Origin: an uncultured Neisseria sp.
GTDB taxonomy: Bacteria; Pseudomonadota; Gammaproteobacteria; Burkholderiales; Neisseriaceae
Direction of reading: 5' to 3'
DNA: 8,030 nt
Assembly: GCA_937919795.1 (NCBI GenBank)
Contig: CALFOA010000053.1
Span: 1-8,030, forward strand
How positions within the stretch are numbered: the first letter of the stretch is position 1; every line of letters starts with the position of its first letter. The translations under genes were made by a program, and so were the position numbers. Below, in pieces: positions 1-6,161 of this stretch. The notes under the pieces were generated by a model. It searched no databases. It was not told where the DNA came from and was given only the letters and a program-made list of their open reading frames with translations.

Positions 1-148
1 GATTATTAGGATAGACTTTTATAATATAAGCACTGATTTGATTATCAGGCAGCTGGGAGAAATCTACTTGCATAGTCGGCATTCCCATATCGCAAGCCAT
101 TAAAACGATTACACTCATGCAAGCAATATGTTTTCTAAACTTACTCAT
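1..148 (-). CDS. Putative lipoprotein, N-terminal part (runs off left edge)
   Basis: Reading leftward from the ATG at 148-146, 49 codons are open to the window edge, so only the N-terminus is visible. It begins with a basic n-region (MSKFRK), a hydrophobic stretch to about residue 18, and a lipobox-like LMAC ending at Cys19. This is the layout of a type II signal peptide, so the mature protein would be lipid-anchored at Cys19 and exported. The mature part starts DMGMPTMQVDF and is otherwise unrecognised. A strong GAGGAGG ribosome site (159-153) lies four bases before the ATG, a rather short spacer. A TATAAT box lies further upstream. The region is visibly richer in A/T than the biotin operon beside it. 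The function is unknown and the gene cannot be named. The lipoprotein call rests on the signal alone. Confidence 0.6.
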   Translation of the reverse strand, partial: MSKFRKHIACMSVIVLMACDMGMPTMQVDFSQLPDNQISAYIIKVYPNN

Positions 149-183
149 CCGGCCTCCTCAAAAACTAAGATATAGATTTTGAA

Positions 184-189
184 ATTATA
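184..189 (-). promoter_or_regulatory. Possible -10 box for the lipoprotein gene
   Basis: A perfect TATAAT is seen on the minus strand, about 36 bases upstream of the lipoprotein ATG. No convincing -35 hexamer sits 16-18 bases further upstream, so this is only a candidate. Confidence 0.3.
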
Positions 190-279
190 AACCTCCTCAG
201 CAATCGTAAGTCGAATACTTGTATCCGACAAAACACACCAATCACAAACCTTGTCGGATTCAAGAATTCGATCCACCAA

Positions 280-291
280 TGCCTGTCTGAA
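280..291 (+). repeat. DNA uptake sequence, TG-wad dialect
   Basis: Exact TGCCTGTCTGAA in the intergenic gap between the lipoprotein gene and bioC. It is a single copy with no inverted partner nearby, so it is an uptake tag and not a terminator. Confidence 0.85.
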
Positions 292-359
292 AACCATCTA
301 ACACCAAAGCCTTGCCCTTCACCATGCTACAATAACCGCTTTCTTTCCCCGTCCCCAAT

Positions 360-1112
360 ATGCCTAGCAAACACCAAATCGCCCGCCGTTTTGCCCGTGC
401 GCTGCCTGTGTATGAACACCATGCGGCGGCGCAGCGGCGGATTGCGCAAAAGCTGGCGGCGGATGTGCAGTCGCTGCGGCGTGATTATGATTGTGTTCTG
501 GAAATCGGCTGTGGCTCCGGCGTCTATACCCGCCTGTTGCAAGCGGCGTTAAAAGCGGAAAGCTGGCATATCAATGATTTATGCTCGGAATGTGCCGACA
601 ATGTAGTGGCGGATGTATTTTTGGCGGGCGACATCGAAACGCTGCCGCTCACCGCTTCGTACGACTTAATTACTTCCGCTTCCGCCTTTCAATGGCTGGC
701 CGATCCCGATGCTTTGTTGCGCAAACTGAATGCCTGTCTGAAAGAAAACGGCGTGCTGGCTTTCAATACTTTTGATGCCGATAATCTGCACCAAATCAAA
801 AGCCTAACCGGCGCGGGTTTGCATTATCCAACCGCTGCGTACTGGGCGGCATTGCTGCAACAAAACGGTTTTGAACTGATCCGCAGCGAAGCGGAAACCA
901 TCACCTTATGGTTTGACGACGCGCGCGAGGTGTTAGCGCACCTCAAGTACACCGGCGTTACCGCCACCGCGCAGCAGCATTGGACGCGCGCGCGCCTGCA
1001 CGATTTTGCCCAAGCCTACCGCGAGCGCTATCAGCAAAACGGCCGCCTGCCGCTCAGCTACACCCCGCTCTATTTTATCGCCCGAAAAACCGGCGGAAAG
1101 CCCACCGAATGA
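360..1112 (+). CDS. bioC: Malonyl-ACP O-methyltransferase BioC
   Basis: The predicted protein has 250 residues, normal for the family. It is a cytoplasmic SAM-dependent methyltransferase that, by family knowledge, methylates the free carboxyl of malonyl-ACP so that fatty acid synthesis can build the pimeloyl moiety of biotin. Visible support is motif I VLEIGCGSG (residues 46-54) for SAM binding, acidic Asp73 after the second strand, AGDIETLP (89-96), and the BioC-like FQWLADP (110-116). The N-terminus (IARRFARALPVYEHHA) is also typical. The ATG at 360 is the only reasonable start; the in-frame ATG at 324 hits a stop after three codons. No clear Shine-Dalgarno precedes it, since the leader is pyrimidine-rich. 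The stop overlaps bioD by four bases, and coupling to a biotin gene supports the call. An uptake sequence lies inside the gene. No bioH, bioG or other partner esterase is in the window. Confidence 0.9.
   Translation: MPSKHQIARRFARALPVYEHHAAAQRRIAQKLAADVQSLRRDYDCVLEIGCGSGVYTRLLQAALKAESWHINDLCSECADNVVADVFLAGDIETLPLTASYDLITSASAFQWLADPDALLRKLNACLKENGVLAFNTFDADNLHQIKSLTGAGLHYPTAAYWAALLQQNGFELIRSEAETITLWFDDAREVLAHLKYTGVTATAQQHWTRARLHDFAQAYRERYQQNGRLPLSYTPLYFIARKTGGKPTE
731..742 (+). repeat. DNA uptake sequence inside bioC
   Basis: Exact TGCCTGTCTGAA within the coding frame, read as the AlaCysLeuLysGlu region around residues 124-128 of BioC. Confidence 0.85.
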
Positions 1113-1768
1113 AAACCGTATTGTTTATCGCCGGTATCGATACCGATGTCGGCAAAACCGTCGCCACCGGCCTGTACGCCCGCGAGCTAGCCGAAGCCGG
1201 TTGCAACGTGATTACCCAAAAACTGGTGCAAACCGGTTGCAGCGGCCTAGCCGACGACATCCTCAGCCACCGCCGTCTGCAAGGCATTGAGCCGACTGCT
1301 TTTGATGCCGACGGCACCACCGCGCCTTATGTATTCCCCTACCCCTGCTCGCCACACATGGCCGCCGCGCAGCAGGGTGTGAGCATAGAACCCGAACGCA
1401 TCCGCCGTGCTACCGATACCTTGTTGCAGCATTACGATACCGTGTTGCTGGAAGGCGCCGGCGGCCTGCTGGTACCGCTGTCGGAACACTATACCCTGCT
1501 CGATTATGTCGCCGAACAAGGCTATCCGGTGGCGTTGGTCACTTGCGGCAAACTCGGCAGCATCAACCACACCCTGTTAAGCCTCGAAGCCTTGGCCGCC
1601 CGCGGTTTAACCCTGCATCGGGTGATTTACAACCGTCATCCGCTGTACGACCCGCAGATCAACACCGAGAGCGAACGCTATCTGCGCCAATATGTGGCCA
1701 CACATTTCCCGCAAACCGAATGGCGCACCCTCGATGCCGTCACCATCCCCAACGATCGCCCAGCATGA
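1109..1768 (+). CDS. bioD: ATP-dependent dethiobiotin synthetase BioD
   Basis: This 219-residue protein closes the ureido ring of dethiobiotin from 7,8-diaminononanoate, CO2 and ATP, the penultimate step of biotin synthesis, in the cytoplasm. It shows the P-loop GIDTDVGKT (residues 9-17), the substrate lysine Lys38 in the segment TQKLVQTG, and the signature LLEGAGGLLVPL (113-124), with Glu115 as the expected metal ligand. The segment GKLGSINHTLL (147-157) also fits the family. Length matches the usual 220-230 residues. The start is the ATG at 1109, which overlaps the bioC stop as ATGA. A longer in-frame start at 980 would lie deep in bioC and adds a sequence unlike BioD, so I rejected it. The stop overlaps mutY in the same way, so translation is probably coupled along all three genes. 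Confidence 0.93.
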   Translation: MKTVLFIAGIDTDVGKTVATGLYARELAEAGCNVITQKLVQTGCSGLADDILSHRRLQGIEPTAFDADGTTAPYVFPYPCSPHMAAAQQGVSIEPERIRRATDTLLQHYDTVLLEGAGGLLVPLSEHYTLLDYVAEQGYPVALVTCGKLGSINHTLLSLEALAARGLTLHRVIYNRHPLYDPQINTESERYLRQYVATHFPQTEWRTLDAVTIPNDRPA

Positions 1769-2823
1769 CCCCGCCCTCTTTCGCCACCCGCTTAATCGAT
1801 TGGCAACGACAACACGGCCGCCACCACCTGCCTTGGCAAACGCAAGACCCTTACCGCGTTTGGCTGTCTGAAATCATGTTGCAGCAAACCCAGGTCGCCA
1901 CCGTACTCGATTACTACCCGCGCTTTGTCACCGCCTTTCCCGATGTTGCCGCACTGGCCGCCGCCGAACAAGAAGCCGTGCTCAGCCTGTGGGCGGGCTT
2001 GGGCTATTACAGCCGCGCGCGCAATCTGCACAAAGCCGCCCGCCAAGTGGTCGAACAATTTGGCGGACAATTTCCCAGCAGCCGTTTGCAACTCGAAAGC
2101 CTGTGCGGCGTCGGCCGCAGCACCGCCGCCGCCATCGCCGCCTTCGCCTTTCACCAACGCGAAACCATACTCGACGGCAACGTCAAACGCGTACTCTGCC
2201 GCGTGTTTGCCGCCGACGGCAATCCCGCCGACAAAGCCTTCGAGCGCCAACTGTGGGCATTAGCCGAAAGCCTGTTGCCCGAACAAGCCGACGATATGCC
2301 CGCCTACACCCAAGGCTTGATGGACTTGGGCGCCACCGTCTGCAAACGCAGCAAACCCCTATGCAACGCCTGCCCGATGGCCGATATCTGCCAAGCCAAG
2401 GCGCAACAACTGATTGAAGTCTTACCGCGCAAAAAAAGCGCCGTCGCCGTACAGCAACAATACTGGTACTGGCTCGCGCTTACCGATCAACAAGGGGCGG
2501 TATGGCTGGAAAAACGCCCGCAACACGGCATTTGGGCCGGGCTTTATTGTCTGCCCACTTTTGATAACTTGACCGACCTCTACGCATACGCCGCCCGCTT
2601 CGGCATCAGCGAAACCGAATTGCAAGAAAGCCCCGCCATCAGCCACCGCCTTACTCATCGTTTGTTGGAAATTACGCCTTTATCGGCCACGGTTGAGCAT
2701 ATTGAAAATATTGAAAATCAAGAATGCCTGTCTGAAAAAAACGGGGGATGGGTAAAACGGCAGGAATTGGCGGATCATGGGCTGCCTAAGCCTTTGAGTA
2801 GGTATTTGGCGGGGTTGGGGTAA
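1765..2823 (+). CDS. mutY: Adenine DNA glycosylase MutY
   Basis: This 352-residue protein removes adenine mispaired with 8-oxoguanine and so limits G:C to T:A mutation. The glycosylase domain has the catalytic glutamate Glu36 in WLSEIMLQQTQVA, the helix-hairpin-helix LCGVGRSTA (113-121), and the active-site aspartate Asp137 in ILDGNVKRV. Ser119 sits where endonuclease III has its catalytic lysine, which favours MutY over Nth. The 4Fe-4S cluster ligands are Cys193, Cys200, Cys203 and Cys209, with the exact C-x6-C-x2-C-x5-C spacing. The C-terminal third (about 230-352) is the NUDIX-like domain that reads 8-oxoguanine (for example LEKRPQHGIWAGLYCLP). The ATG at 1765 overlaps the bioD stop. The longer in-frame start at 1543 adds 74 residues of bioD shadow and is rejected. 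The gene is last in the operon and carries one uptake sequence near its end. Confidence 0.95.
   Translation: MTPPSFATRLIDWQRQHGRHHLPWQTQDPYRVWLSEIMLQQTQVATVLDYYPRFVTAFPDVAALAAAEQEAVLSLWAGLGYYSRARNLHKAARQVVEQFGGQFPSSRLQLESLCGVGRSTAAAIAAFAFHQRETILDGNVKRVLCRVFAADGNPADKAFERQLWALAESLLPEQADDMPAYTQGLMDLGATVCKRSKPLCNACPMADICQAKAQQLIEVLPRKKSAVAVQQQYWYWLALTDQQGAVWLEKRPQHGIWAGLYCLPTFDNLTDLYAYAARFGISETELQESPAISHRLTHRLLEITPLSATVEHIENIENQECLSEKNGGWVKRQELADHGLPKPLSRYLAGLG
1861..1872 (+). repeat. Degenerate uptake-like site in mutY
   Basis: TGGCTGTCTGAA differs from the uptake 12-mer by one base (third position). It encodes the conserved Leu-Ser-Glu containing catalytic Glu36, so the match may be coincidental or constrained by the protein. 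Confidence 0.35.
2725..2736 (+). repeat. DNA uptake sequence inside mutY
   Basis: Exact TGCCTGTCTGAA in frame near the 3' end of mutY, read as Cys-Leu-Ser-Glu (321-324), in a linker-like, poorly conserved part of the C-terminal domain. Confidence 0.85.
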
Positions 2824-2850
2824 TCGGATGGATATTCCAGAATCAGATGC

Positions 2851-2931
2851 CGTCATACTCGGGCGCAGACCCGAGTATCTGCCACCGCTTCAGAAACAAA
2901 AAGATACTCGGGTCTGCGCCCGAGTATGACG
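2851..2931. repeat. Perfect 30-bp inverted repeat, dRS3-like; likely bidirectional terminator
   Basis: The arms at 2851-2880 and 2902-2931 are exact reverse complements separated by 21 bases. Each arm also contains its own palindrome (ATACTCGGG, six bases, CCCGAGTAT). Each repeat unit begins CGTCAT and its palindrome is followed by C, the same frame as the dRS3 unit at 7921-7945, but with a different palindrome. It lies 27 bases after the mutY stop and 63 bases from the end of the convergent oxidoreductase. A large RNA hairpin would form from either strand, so termination for both genes is plausible. There is no clear T-run after it. Confidence 0.75.
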
Positions 2932-2962
2932 AAGTTTTCAGCCATTTTATTCATATCACAAA

Positions 2963-2974
2963 TGCCTGTCTGAA
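2963..2974 (+). repeat. DNA uptake sequence in convergent gap
   Basis: Exact TGCCTGTCTGAA, 20 bases from the oxidoreductase stop, with no inverted partner close by. Confidence 0.85.
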
Positions 2975-2994
2975 AACCGACTTCCCCTCAATAT

Positions 2995-4038
2995 TCACAC
3001 CGCCACCCTTCTCCCCTCACGCGCGCTCTCGTAAACCTTTTCAATCAATTCCAACACCGCCACCGCCTGCTCGATGCTGACCGGCGGCTCTTCCACCTCC
3101 ACCAGCGCTTCATACAATGCACGGTAAAACGCGCCGTAATCACCGCGCACGCCTTCTATGCGTTGGAGCACCACTTCACCGTTGATTTCGCTGTGCAGCA
3201 CGCCCCAATGTGCTTCGGCTTCGCGGTTCCAATCGACTTCCGGCTGGGCGCCGGACACCAGCAGCGGCTCCTGATTATCCGCATCCTGTTTGATGTATGA
3301 ACCGCGTTTGCCGTGCAGCGTCATAAACGGCAAGGGTTCGCGCGCGTATTTGCTGCCGACCAGATTTACCCGTTTGCCATCGGCATAATAAAGGGTAATC
3401 GCAAAATAATCGTCGCTTTTCGCACCTTCATGCTGATAGCGCACATCGGCATACAGTTGCTGCGGCATACCGAACAAATCCACCGCCATATCCAACAGGT
3501 GCACGCCCAAGTCGTACACCAGCCCCACCCCGGCCTCGCCGGTTTCCTTCCACGCTTTTTTGTTCAAGCCCTCGGCATAGCGCTCGAAACGGATTTCCGC
3601 ATCAACCAACTCGCCTAAAAGATTATCGGCCAACAACTGTTTTGCCGCGAGCGGCGCGCTGTCCCAACGGCGGTTTTGATAAACCGTCAGCAACACGCCC
3701 TGCTCTTCCGCCAAAGCCGCCAACTCGCGCGCTTGTTCGGCAGTGGCACATACCGGTTTTTCCACCAACACATTTTTGCGCGCCAACAAGGCTTGTTTCG
3801 CCAATTCATAATGGGTTTGATTCGGCGTGGTAATCACCACCAAATCAATATCGTCGCGCAACAAATCGGCAAAATCGCCGCTTACCTCCGCCTCGGGAAA
3901 CAGCTCCTGCGCTTTTTCCGGCGAACGCGCGTACACCCGTTGCAAAGCAAAACGCCCGTCGGCCTGCCAAAACGGTTGGTGAAAGATGCGGGCGGACAAA
4001 CCGACGCCGGCCAGGCCGATGCTGATAATGGGGTTCAT
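2995..4038 (-). CDS. Gfo/Idh/MocA-family NAD(P)-dependent oxidoreductase
   Basis: This 347-residue protein has the standard length of the family. It begins with a Rossmann fold: GLAGVGLSA (residues 8-16) is the dinucleotide-binding loop. ITTPNQTHYELAKQAL (69-84) and the EKP motif at 93-95, whose lysine (Lys94) is the usual catalytic or substrate lysine, follow. The C-terminal sheet domain has QNRRWD (121-126) and YDLGVHLLD (175-183), with His180 as the probable active-site histidine. It resembles the YdgJ/YhhX-type branch, but members of this superfamily oxidise or reduce many sugars, inositols and related compounds, so the substrate cannot be read from the sequence. The start is the ATG at 4038-4036, with AGGAG eight bases upstream. 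It is transcribed alone, convergent to mutY and divergent from the BCCT transporter. A link to the transporter module is possible but unproven. Confidence 0.85.
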   Translation of the reverse strand: MNPIISIGLAGVGLSARIFHQPFWQADGRFALQRVYARSPEKAQELFPEAEVSGDFADLLRDDIDLVVITTPNQTHYELAKQALLARKNVLVEKPVCATAEQARELAALAEEQGVLLTVYQNRRWDSAPLAAKQLLADNLLGELVDAEIRFERYAEGLNKKAWKETGEAGVGLVYDLGVHLLDMAVDLFGMPQQLYADVRYQHEGAKSDDYFAITLYYADGKRVNLVGSKYAREPLPFMTLHGKRGSYIKQDADNQEPLLVSGAQPEVDWNREAEAHWGVLHSEINGEVVLQRIEGVRGDYGAFYRALYEALVEVEEPPVSIEQAVAVLELIEKVYESAREGRRVAV

Positions 4039-4094
4039 ATTAGAGGCTCCTGATTTATCAAGTTATCAAGCGAAGGCTAACATAAAATATTGCA

Positions 4095-4156
4095 AAATGC
4101 CTGTCTGAAACAGGTTTACCAGCTTCTACACAACCCAATCTTTCAGACAGGCATTT
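4095..4156. repeat. Inverted pair of DNA uptake sequences (16-bp stem)
   Basis: Exact uptake sequences at 4098-4109 (plus) and 4142-4153 (minus) form a perfect 16-bp stem, 4095-4110 with 4141-4156, around a 30-base loop. Such pairs often act as terminators in Neisseriaceae. Here the pair lies between two divergent gene starts, so it terminates no gene visible in this window. Confidence 0.85.
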
Positions 4157-4225
4157 AAACCATCTAAGCTTATCCCCTTTACTCAAGCGCCTAAGTTGAT
4201 TACTCTAAAGAGATTCCGTTCAAGC

Positions 4226-4332
4226 TAGTTGAATCAATAAATCACTGATACAAGGCGGCAAGCCGCAGACAGTACGATTAGTACGACAAGGCGAGACAAC
4301 GCCGTAGCAGTGGTTTAGTGATTTCACAATCA
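4226..4332. mobile_element. Diverged short Correia-type repeat element (CREE-like)
   Basis: From memory, the core at about 4250-4316 closely follows the Correia repeat interior: AAGCCGCAGACAGTAC, then TTAGTACGACAAGGCGAG and ACAACGCCGTA. It lacks the internal block of about 50 bp (with the IHF site) found in long copies. The best outer limits give about 107 bp, the usual short-form size. The terminal repeats are degenerate; AAATCACT (4239-4246) and AGTGATTT (4317-4324) still pair, but TATAGTGGATTAA is not intact. Its right edge meets the ribosome site of the BCCT gene. Borders are uncertain. Confidence 0.65.
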
Positions 4333-4345
4333 AAGAAAGGCGCCC

Positions 4346-5884
4346 ATGTCTGCAACCGACCCCACCCCGGCGAAAAAACGCCCCGCTTATTTCCTCTGGA
4401 CTGCCCTGTTGGTCGGCCTGATGGCCGCTACCGCGGTGGTCAATCCCACGCTGCTTACCGGCACCATTGCCGATGTGAGCAAGTTTTTCTATTTAAAATT
4501 CGACTGGCTGATTATGTGGCTGCCGCTGCTGGCCTTCGGCGTGGGGCTTACCGTGGCGCTGTCGCCGCGTTTCGGCAATATCCGTTTGGGCGGCCAAGAC
4601 GCGGTGCCGGAATATTCGTTTCTTTCGTGGATGAATATGCTGTTTACCGCCGGTATCGGGGTGGGAATTGTGTTTTTCGGCCCCATCGAGGCCTTGTGGC
4701 ACTATTACCATTCGCCCATCGGCATACAGGCAACGGGGCTAACGGAATATCAGAAAGTGGAAAACGCAATGAGCCTGGCTCTGCATGTGTGGGGCATCCC
4801 GGCATGGTCGCTGTATATGATTGCGGGCTTGGTGATGGCTTATTTTACTTATCAGCACAAAACCGAATGTACCCCCGCCGCGCCGCTGGAATATGCGTTT
4901 AAGCATAAAAAATGGGCGAAACCGTTGGGCATTATCGTTACTGGTATGGCGATTTTGTCGATTGCGATGTCGGTATCGTCATCGATTGCGATGGCTTCGG
5001 TGCAGATTGCTTCGGGCTTGCACATCATCACCGGCATGGCTTTTGATTCTATCGGTTGGAAAGCGGCGGTGTTGACCGCGCTGGCCTTGCTCTATACCTT
5101 CGGTGCGGTGTTGCCGATTAATAAGGGCATGAAATTTCTCGGCGACTGGACGATTTATCTTTCTATCGTGTTGTTGCTGTTTATCTTTATCGTCGGCCCT
5201 ACCCATTATTTTTTGAGCACGATGGCGGTGTCGGTCGGCAACATCCTCACCCAAACCGTGCGCCATTCGTTTGAACTGTATATGTTTAACAACCGCGATT
5301 GGGTGGTGTGGTATCCGATGGCGTATTGGGTGTGGTGGGTAACGTGGGCGCCGTTTGTGGGCGTATTCCTCGCCAAGATTTCCAAAGGCCGCACCTTGCG
5401 CGAATTTGTGTTTGCTTCGGTGATGGTGCCCTCGGGCTTTATCGTGATTTGGTTTTCGGTGTTCTCAGGCTTCAGCCTGCTCGATACGGTGGAAGGCTCG
5501 GGGCGTTTGGCCGAAATCGCCAATAAGGGCGACTATGAAGGCACCTTCTACCACCTGCTCAATATGTTCCCCTTATCCGACTTCACCAAGCCGCTCACTG
5601 TGGTACTGTTCCTCGGCTTTATCGTCACCACCGTCACCAGCGCGGCAATTTCGTTGAGCATCATGACCAGCAACGACGGCCGCAGCGAAAACAAATTCCG
5701 CGCAGTGGTGTGGTGCGTGTTGATGACTTTAATCAGCTATGCGGTGATTTTCACCGGCAAAATGGAAGGCATTAAAGCCGTCGGCTCGTTTTCGGGTTTC
5801 CCGTTTGTGTTCATCATGTATCTGTGGTTTGCAGCTTTGTGGCGACAGCTCAACCGTGACGTACCCAAAGTGAGAAAGGACTAA
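4346..5884 (+). CDS. BCCT-family transporter (betaine/carnitine/choline type)
   Basis: This 512-residue inner-membrane protein has about 12 hydrophobic spans and takes up a trimethylammonium compound. Family signatures are clear. The unwound third helix reads FTAGIGVGIVFFGPIE (100-115). The substrate aromatic box has Trp149, Trp154 and Tyr157 in WGIPAWSLY. Helix eight has Trp330, Trp331 and Trp334 in YWVWWVTWAPFVG, followed by AKISKGRTLREF (343-354). Gly107 stands where BetT-type choline carriers have aspartate, which argues against a choline-only carrier. The tails are short (about 14 residues at each end), without the long charged C-terminus used for osmosensing in BetP, so a nutritional role is more likely than osmoprotection. 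The ATG at 4346 has AAAGG five bases upstream. Substrate is inferred: carnitine is favoured by the acyltransferase downstream, but glycine betaine cannot be excluded. Confidence 0.9.
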   Translation: MSATDPTPAKKRPAYFLWTALLVGLMAATAVVNPTLLTGTIADVSKFFYLKFDWLIMWLPLLAFGVGLTVALSPRFGNIRLGGQDAVPEYSFLSWMNMLFTAGIGVGIVFFGPIEALWHYYHSPIGIQATGLTEYQKVENAMSLALHVWGIPAWSLYMIAGLVMAYFTYQHKTECTPAAPLEYAFKHKKWAKPLGIIVTGMAILSIAMSVSSSIAMASVQIASGLHIITGMAFDSIGWKAAVLTALALLYTFGAVLPINKGMKFLGDWTIYLSIVLLLFIFIVGPTHYFLSTMAVSVGNILTQTVRHSFELYMFNNRDWVVWYPMAYWVWWVTWAPFVGVFLAKISKGRTLREFVFASVMVPSGFIVIWFSVFSGFSLLDTVEGSGRLAEIANKGDYEGTFYHLLNMFPLSDFTKPLTVVLFLGFIVTTVTSAAISLSIMTSNDGRSENKFRAVVWCVLMTLISYAVIFTGKMEGIKAVGSFSGFPFVFIMYLWFAALWRQLNRDVPKVRKD

Positions 5885-5887
5885 ACC

Positions 5888-6019
5888 ATGAACAAAGAAA
5901 TTTTTTACTGGAACCAAAGCCCGCACGACAATCTGGTGGAAACAGCCATGTTGCTGCTGGCGGTATTGTTTTTGTGCTATGTGGTGAAACTGGCGTTTTT
6001 TGATCAAGACGACGGCTAA
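5888..6019 (+). CDS. Small single-span membrane protein, 43 residues
   Basis: The ATG lies three bases after the transporter stop, with a good AAGGA (5876-5880) seven bases upstream and inside the transporter's last codons, so the two are almost certainly co-transcribed. The product has a polar N-terminus with several aromatics (MNKEIFYWNQSPHDN), one hydrophobic helix at about residues 19-38 interrupted by a single lysine (Lys34), and a short acidic tail FDQDDG. It has no signal peptidase motif. I do not recognise the family. Position and size suggest an accessory subunit or stabiliser of the BCCT transporter, by analogy with other small transporter partners, but that is inference. It is real rather than chance because it has a strong ribosome site, tight spacing, a sensible membrane protein composition and a hairpin right after it. 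Confidence 0.7.
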   Translation: MNKEIFYWNQSPHDNLVETAMLLLAVLFLCYVVKLAFFDQDDG

Positions 6020-6040
6020 CCGTTTTTGCTATCCCCTAAT

Positions 6041-6070
6041 CAGCAAGCGGGTATAAATACCCGCTTGCTG
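6041..6070 (+). terminator. Hairpin after the small membrane protein gene
   Basis: A perfect 13-bp stem (6041-6053 with 6058-6070) closes a TAAA loop, 21 bases after the stop codon. No T-run follows directly, so intrinsic termination may be partial; it could equally be an RNA-stabilising or processing hairpin that separates transporter from acyltransferase expression. Confidence 0.6.
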
Positions 6071-6074
6071 GATG

Positions 6075-6113
6075 TTGAAACTTTGGTTTTTAACTTTATT
6101 TATAAAATATAAG
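6075..6113 (+). promoter_or_regulatory. Possible AT-rich promoter for the acyltransferase gene
   Basis: TTGAAA at 6075-6080 is followed by an AT-rich stretch with TATAAA (6101-6106) and TAAAAT (6103-6108). The spacing to the TTGAAA is 20-22 bases, longer than ideal, so this is a weak candidate. Its place just after the hairpin makes an independent promoter reasonable. Confidence 0.3.
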
Positions 6114-6122
6114 AAATCCATT

Positions 6123-6134
6123 TTCAGACAGGCA
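6123..6134 (-). repeat. DNA uptake sequence upstream of the acyltransferase
   Basis: Exact TGCCTGTCTGAA on the minus strand, in the leader 16 bases before the ribosome site of the acyltransferase gene. Confidence 0.85.
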
Positions 6135-6161
6135 TACCCTGCCCCCAACCAAGGAAACAAT

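Larger units (their letters stand above)
4039..4345. other. Divergent intergenic region (307 bp)
   Basis: This gap separates the start of the leftward oxidoreductase from the start of the rightward transporter, so it should hold promoters for both. It contains an inverted pair of uptake sequences (4095-4156) and a Correia-type element (about 4226-4332). I found no convincing paired -35/-10 boxes and no open reading frame of interest. Confidence 0.6.

Noticed and set aside
2847..3080. A 77-codon plus-strand frame after mutY
   Set aside because: Its first half is the inverted repeat and uptake sequence and its second half overlaps the end of the oxidoreductase antisense. No ribosome site or protein-like pattern.
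3676..4053. A 125-codon plus-strand frame opposite the oxidoreductase N-terminus
   Set aside because: It is antisense to the Rossmann domain, has biased Arg/Gln/His composition and no domain signature.
6072..6161. Longer acyltransferase start at 6072
   Set aside because: It would translate an AT-rich leader and the uptake sequence, has no Shine-Dalgarno and begins next to the hairpin. ATG 6162 has AAGGA at proper spacing and the family N-terminus follows at once.
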